A stretch of 64,000 nucleotides of DNA, from assembly GCA_963675135.1 (NCBI GenBank), contig OY776129.1, positions 70,587,348 through 70,651,347 of the forward strand, read 5' to 3'. Below the pieces are notes generated by a model, which was given only the letters and a program-made list of their open reading frames with translations, did no database searches and was not told the DNA's origin. The position numbers and the translations under genes were made by a program. Of this stretch, positions 58,956-64,000 are shown piece after piece. The stretch is from Galeopsis tetrahit (taxonomy: Eukaryota; Streptophyta; Magnoliopsida; Lamiales; Lamiaceae). Position 1 is the first letter of the stretch, and each line of letters opens with the position of its first letter.

Positions 58956-60835
58956 TGTTGATCTATTTGATTCTCACTTGCCATCCGTTGTGTGCCTCAA
59001 AAAGCACGTTCTTGGTGTTAATCTTAGTAATCTTTTTGTGGAGTCAAAAGAGATTTCCTTACGTTGTGAAGTTATGTCAACTGTTGTAAAAATCACCAAA
59101 CTACTATGCCCTCAAGTAGTTCGATTTGCCCGTTTGTGTAAATTCCTGTTTCAGATTTTACAGTTCGATGTTTAAAGTAAGTTGTGAGCTTCACCAACTC
59201 GATTGCAGAAGATTTCGGTCAAAAGGCTATGACCAAGAAGATGAAGAAGGATAGATTATCATTGGTGAGCAATGATACCTTTCTTTAATCTTTTGCTCTG
59301 CGTCAGATTTGGTTTATGTTAACTGCTCTTGTCTTGTGGAAATCCCAAGCCCTCCAACAATGTTTTAATTTAATTTCCGAATGTGGTTTGTTTGCAATAC
59401 TCTGTCAATCCCTAAGCCTTCAGTTTATTTACACTCTTCTTTACATATCTTCTGTGTATTACTTAATCTTTCTTTTTCTTACACTATGTTTCTTGAAATA
59501 TATAATTTTTTATAATACCACCCAGTTGTCATGGAGTAAGCTGATAAATAGACACACAAAGACATTGCATGTGAAGTGGATAAAAAAAATACTCCATAGT
59601 ATAGAAATGCTTTTATTTTATTGCTCAACTTTTCTGTCTTGTGAAGAGGATATATCTTGATTGGAGTGAAAATCTGTCTGCTATTTTTAAGGCACGAATT
59701 TGAGGAGTTTAGATCAGGTGGTGTACAACACTGTCTTGTGGAATTAATTGTACAATTATATTGTGGAATTGAATCCTGTATTGTACAACACTGTGCTGTG
59801 TAAATAAAATCGTGTATGATTATGCTGCATGGGATGGTGTTGTACAGTAATGGATCCAAATCCAAATTTGAGATGTTTGAATTATTTCCTTTATCACAGA
59901 TTTTGTATTGGCAGAATAATGAAATGAAGACGCAATCTTTATGTTAAATTTGTTTGGGATATAAGATTTGGATATTTGTTGGTAGTTTGGAATGAATTTG
60001 GAAATAGTTTAGAGGATCCTTATTTAATGTTTTGGAGTGAAAAGTGAAGTAAGGTAGGTAAGTTGATTGGTTCTGGACAATTTGAATCAATCAACCTTTT
60101 CATAATATTTATTCCAATTCTTTGCTACTCCAAAAACTATGAAAAGTGGTTGCACCAACACCGGGTCTTGAAAGATTTTGATATTTTTTCAAGATTTTAT
60201 TCTTGGCGGCTTTCAAATGGCCAATAAAAGATATTTATTGGAATAATAATAGAGTTTATTTATTCATACTTGTTTATTACAAGTGGTTCACGTATTAAAA
60301 AAAATTTAACATTAAATTTAGGAATATTTAACTTATTAATTACTATATTTTTCTTTTTAAATTTTACAGTATATAACACGATATAAATTAATTTGGAAAA
60401 AGATGTTTCTGCTCTCCTACATGTTCTTTTCTTCCAGTAATATTATCTCCTAGCATTAAACTGATTTAGCTTGCTTGGATTCAACTTATATTCATATTTC
60501 ATTTTGTTGGAGTCACCCACAAATCAAGTAAAAACACTTGACATGGTGTTTCAACTAAAACTTGTTCAGATTTATAAATCCTGATTATATTTAATGGTTT
60601 ATCCAGAAAATCGATTTTAAGTGTTTTGGAAGACAAATCTAACTCATTTTTTTTGAAAATTTTAAATAGACAATTTCGAAAGAATCCATAGCCGAATAAA
60701 CAAAGGGAACCTGAATACTTTTTCCATTGAGAAATCACATAATGAATCAACAAAGGGCAAAAAGCATCAAAGAACCACACCAAATGCAACAAGAGAGAGT
60801 TCCTTGTTTATTCCTAGAATTCCTCATCACACATC
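58956..60835. other. Spacer between convergent RING-H2 and UBA genes
   Basis: The first few hundred bases look like RING-gene 3' UTR. The rest is A+T-rich. Short direct repeats of TGTACAACACTGT and TTGTGGAATT occur near 59725-59800. No gene recognised. Confidence 0.55.
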
Positions 60836-62746
60836 TCACAGAGTAGGAGAGGAAACAAACTGTCTGGGTAAACTAAAAAGGTCCTTCTCTTCAAATGGAG
60901 ACGTCCATTCCCGCGAACCAGCACCCGTCTGATCGCCAGAAGCCCCCCTATCCTGCAACCCCGGAATCGGAACCCCGTTCCCACTTGGTAACACATTCGT
61001 CATCGTAGGATTATAAACAAACGAATCATACGAATGAGCATTATCTTGCATCATCGAGTAGTTTGCAAACCTACTGGGTGGCCTTGACGATAACGACCCA
61101 CGATCCAGACTCCAGTCTATGCTCGTATAATCAAATTGCAGCGTCGAACTGCCTGTATTCCAATCCACCGAAGACGAAGATCCGTTGGCACCAATTCCTG
61201 AGAAGAGTCCAAGTGACGAAGCCGCAGCAATTGATGGCGATGTTCCTCTGCCCCAAAACCCATTCCCATTCCCCCTCGTAATTCCTTGAGATTCAGACAC
61301 AAATTGTTGCAGGTTTGGTGGGTATTTGATTTGGCTCTGTAAAGACTGTAATGGGTATGAACTAATATCGTTAGGACTAAGGCTTCTAGACATAGCAACT
61401 GATGGATGTGCCTTCGTTGTTTCTACGGTACTAGGATACCACCCCATTGCTGTGCCAGGTGGCGACGAGCTAAGGCTCGTGCTAGGAGCCTGCTTCGGGT
61501 TAGCAGATTGAGGTCGTTGCATAACTAGTGGTTCTTTTACTGAACCAAGCTGCAAATTCTTCAATTCGTTTCCAACAGCAACAAAACGAGCTTCTGTCTT
61601 AATTGGAGCAGGGACGGATGATGCTAAAGAAAAAGATGCAGATGGATTTGACCCATTGACCCACTTTTTTTCGGGTGGTGCAGCAATCTGCTGTGGTTTA
61701 ACCCAGTCTGATTTAGGTGGTATTTTCTTCAACACTTGGGTACTTTTGGGCACAGGATCAATTGAAGACAAACCTGCTGTTGATGGAGGAGCTTTGGTGT
61801 AGCTGAAATACTTTTCGTCTCTTTTCTGTATTGTGATTGTGGATGAAGGGGGTCTCAACTGTATTCTCGATGGGTTTGGACTGATCGGTAATTTGCTGTT
61901 TGCTAGAGATGTATGATCGTTGTTTTCTTCAGGCTTCAAAGAGACAGAAGGAGGGTCTTCCTTTTGGGCCTTATACATTTCTTCAGCCTTGTCAAGATCA
62001 CCCTCACAGGAAACTACAGCTCTTTCAACTTCCTGTTTAGAAACCTTATATCTAATTTCTATATCTGTAATACGAGCTAGCTCTTCCGATATGTCTATTT
62101 TCAAATTACCCCCACCATCAAGATTATGTTCCATTTTCCTGTCTTCTTCACCACCTTCGAAAAACCATGATATTGATTCCTCTACCCTACCTTCATGCAT
62201 AATAAGAGCCATTGTTGCTCGCTCTTGAGAGAAACCCATAGCTACAAGCTGCTGAGCTAGTGCTTCTAGCTTTCTTGACATGAGATAGCCACTGCACTTC
62301 TCATGCAACTCTTGAGCTCGTCTCTCTTTTTGACGTTGATGTTTCCTCTCGTTTTTCTGGCGTATTTTCTCTCTCTTGTCATTGTCAGCTCCAGGAATCG
62401 ACTCCTGGCGTTGAGTGGGCTGAGATGTCTTGTCTTTGTGGTCTTCCGACTCACCTGACCAGCTGTCGTTGTTAGATATAGAATCATACTCGATCCCATT
62501 CACTGATGAATTTCCATTATGATCATCTGTGTCGTCTATATTCCGGAAACGACCATTAACAAGAAGTGGGCTGGCAGAAGGTATTGGTGCTGTCTCAAAT
62601 GTATGAAATGTTCCCAACATAGGATTGTATCCACTTGCTGGGGTCCCATTACTGGTATTAACATGACCTGAAGGCTTTGAAGAACTCTTTGAAGGTTCTT
62701 TGCCAGCCTTTTTATCTTTCAACTTAGATTTGGATACTGGAGACAT
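60836..62746 (-). CDS. UBA-domain protein of unknown function
   Basis: A single uninterrupted coding exon of 636 residues. A Lys/Ser-rich N-terminus precedes a charged helical stretch (KREKIRQKNERKHQRQKERR, about 124-143), then a UBA domain at about 156-199 (LEALAQQLVAMGFSQERATMAL, including the MGF loop, ending ISWFFEGG). A second helical UBA/CUE-like region is at about 214-262 (ISEELARITDIEIRYKVSKQ, then VERAVVSCEGDLDKAEEMYK). The remaining 370 residues are Ser/Pro-rich and likely disordered. UBA domains bind ubiquitin; plant proteins of this type are largely uncharacterised. A splice acceptor (GTTACAG) lies 27 bp upstream of the ATG in the minus direction, so a 5' UTR exon exists further right. 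Confidence 0.85.
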   Translation of the reverse strand: MSPVSKSKLKDKKAGKEPSKSSSKPSGHVNTSNGTPASGYNPMLGTFHTFETAPIPSASPLLVNGRFRNIDDTDDHNGNSSVNGIEYDSISNNDSWSGESEDHKDKTSQPTQRQESIPGADNDKREKIRQKNERKHQRQKERRAQELHEKCSGYLMSRKLEALAQQLVAMGFSQERATMALIMHEGRVEESISWFFEGGEEDRKMEHNLDGGGNLKIDISEELARITDIEIRYKVSKQEVERAVVSCEGDLDKAEEMYKAQKEDPPSVSLKPEENNDHTSLANSKLPISPNPSRIQLRPPSSTITIQKRDEKYFSYTKAPPSTAGLSSIDPVPKSTQVLKKIPPKSDWVKPQQIAAPPEKKWVNGSNPSASFSLASSVPAPIKTEARFVAVGNELKNLQLGSVKEPLVMQRPQSANPKQAPSTSLSSSPPGTAMGWYPSTVETTKAHPSVAMSRSLSPNDISSYPLQSLQSQIKYPPNLQQFVSESQGITRGNGNGFWGRGTSPSIAAASSLGLFSGIGANGSSSSVDWNTGSSTLQFDYTSIDWSLDRGSLSSRPPSRFANYSMMQDNAHSYDSFVYNPTMTNVLPSGNGVPIPGLQDRGASGDQTGAGSREWTSPFEEKDLFSLPRQFVSSPTL

Positions 62747-63700
62747 GTTTTCAAATCAAGTTATGGTTCCTGTAACATAATAGGACAAGATTAGCATTAC
62801 GAACAAGCCCAAACAAAAATTCAAATACCAACTGAGATCAGTTAAAAATATGAGAATATCAATTTTCCAAATGCCTAATGCATTTATAGGTTGGTGCAAG
62901 TGAACATAATAAATCCAAATTCAAGCAGTCTTCTATTTAAGTGTCATTCCTCTTCATCAATCAATTGTTAAAGCAGCCTCTCTTGCATGCAAAGAACATG
63001 TCAACGTCATATAAAAGGAGCAGATATTGAAGTCCCCACAGTAGCATTAACCGAAGGAACTTAGACACAGTGGTTTTGTAAATACATATGAAAAACAGTT
63101 TATCAATATAACTCAGCACAAGAGCCAATCAAAGTTGCCCTAACACATAACAAAAGAGAGCAGCTGCAGAGGCATCATATATATACATGAAAGCAATATT
63201 CAGCATATGATTACCTTATCACTAAATATTATAGCAAGTATCTTTGATCAAAATTACAAAAAAAAAAATTGATACAATGCTTTAAATTAGTAAAGCAACT
63301 TTTTCCATTGATATCAAGCTTATACTGCAATTTTCTAGACACACCAACACTGGTCACAAAGGTGCATAATATCCTTTGCTCTCATATTCACAGAAATTAT
63401 CTCAGTTCGGCTAAATACATGCAAGAAATTCAGTATTTTAACAGTCAGACCAAACGCTTAGACCTCCTTGACCTGTTATCAGAACTCCAGACTACGAAGG
63501 ATGGCATACATGATCCCATCTTGAGCAATACATTAACTGGACGGGCTGTATCACAGCCATTAGGCCACTGGAGAAGTTGTGTAATACTTTTTATCTTTAA
63601 CTAATACAGTCATCTCAGTTTCCAACATTTATAACTAACTTTGCATCATCTCTTCAAAAGAATTACAGAGTGCCAAGATTTGTGCCTGATTTTCATATCA
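62747..63700. other. 5' UTR intron or upstream region of the UBA gene
   Basis: After the acceptor near 62773 the minus-strand gene continues into non-coding DNA. I cannot place the first exon. No other gene is recognised. Confidence 0.5.
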
Positions 63701-63701
63701 C

Positions 63702-64000
63702 ATACCTAAAAAGTTGTTGGCCATATATCTCTTCCACATCCATGTGTGCCTACCCTTTTTCATCTTGATTCAATTCTTTCGCAACGCAACACATATTGTG
63801 CATTGTGCTAGTTTCCCCTCCCACTATATTCATTAAATATAGTACCATACTTAAAAGGTCATTGGCAATATAAAGATTCTCTTCCACAACCATGTGTGCC
63901 GGACTTTTTTCATCTTGGTTCAACTATTTCACAACATGAGACATATTGTATAATGTGCCAATTTTCCCTCTGCTATAGAACATGCATAAAAAGCCACTGG
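63702..64000. repeat. Diverged ~140-bp tandem repeat running off the window
   Basis: Units beginning ACCTAAAAAGTTGTTGG (63704), ACTTAAAAGGTCATTGG (63848) and GCATAAAAAGCCACTGG (63984) are spaced 144 and 136 bp. Shared internal blocks include TCTCTTCCACA, CCATGTGTGCC and TTTTTTCATCTTG. The array continues past the window end. Confidence 0.8.

Noticed and set aside
1..64000. tRNA, rRNA, CRISPR arrays, prokaryotic operons or integrated virus
   Set aside because: None seen by eye on either strand. The single tRNA-like B box (about 56090) belongs to a SINE remnant. A tRNAscan or snoRNA search could still find small RNAs I missed.

Overview
The window is nuclear DNA from a flowering plant, most likely a eudicot. 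It has spliced genes with GT-AG introns, plant-only families (CDPK, NOI/RIN4-like, plant short PPR, group A bZIP, PH-RhoGAP of the REN1/PHGAP type), A+T-rich introns and spacers, and many small plant DNA transposons. I cannot name the species from sequence alone. No rRNA, tRNA, CRISPR or prokaryotic feature is visible.

Layout. 0-4 kb is an accessory zone: a PIF/Harbinger-like element, several tandem duplications, and a same-strand cluster of exon fragments from three unrelated genes (thymidine kinase, NOP10, a B3-domain protein). 4-6.2 kb holds a SINE-like retroposon, a Stowaway-type MITE and a 700-bp MULE-type element with a 9-bp target duplication. A small NOI/RIN4-type gene (6.5-8.7 kb, minus, three exons) follows. 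Next come an intronless SF3B6 gene (9.7-10.1 kb, plus), an eight-exon calcium-dependent protein kinase (10.9-13.3 kb, minus) and a two-exon THA8-like PPR gene (14.0-15.6 kb, minus).

15.9-21.2 kb is a nest of transposons. A Mutator-like element with a perfect 9-bp target duplication carries a GC-rich open frame, a hAT-type MITE and a Tourist-like MITE. Beside it, a region with long inverted ends contains a MITE that is itself split by a 5'-truncated LINE. A poly(A)-tailed retroposon with a perfect 18-bp target duplication follows.

23.3-35.6 kb is one large 22-exon gene for a PH-RhoGAP-coiled-coil protein (REN1/PHGAP type), with at least four MITEs in its introns. Then come a C3HC4 RING gene (36.9-39.0 kb, minus), an ABI5/AREB-type bZIP gene (41.2-43.8 kb, plus) whose two coding introns both appear to be GC-AG, and elongation factor 1-beta (45.3-47.1 kb, minus). 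A nearly full-length but dead LINE lies on the minus strand at 47.8-53.5 kb. An A+T-rich gene desert (53.5-57.2 kb) separates it from a RING-H2 E3 ligase gene (58.0-59.0 kb, plus) and a UBA-domain gene (60.8-62.7 kb, minus). The window ends in a diverged ~140-bp tandem repeat.

The genes do not form a pathway; this is ordinary plant gene order. Several have signalling themes: Ca2+ kinase, ROP-GTPase control, ABA-type bZIP, ubiquitin ligases and an immune-regulator-like NOI protein. I found no clear new biological system. The strongest unusual signals are the three-gene exon-fragment chimera at 2.3-3.8 kb, the Pack-MULE-like element at 15.96-17.89 kb, the paired GC-AG introns of the bZIP gene, and a LINE-leader-like retroposon at 20.4-21.2 kb. 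Exon joints were worked out by hand from splice signals, reading frame and family knowledge; for every multi-exon gene given as intact, the summed exon length is a multiple of three.
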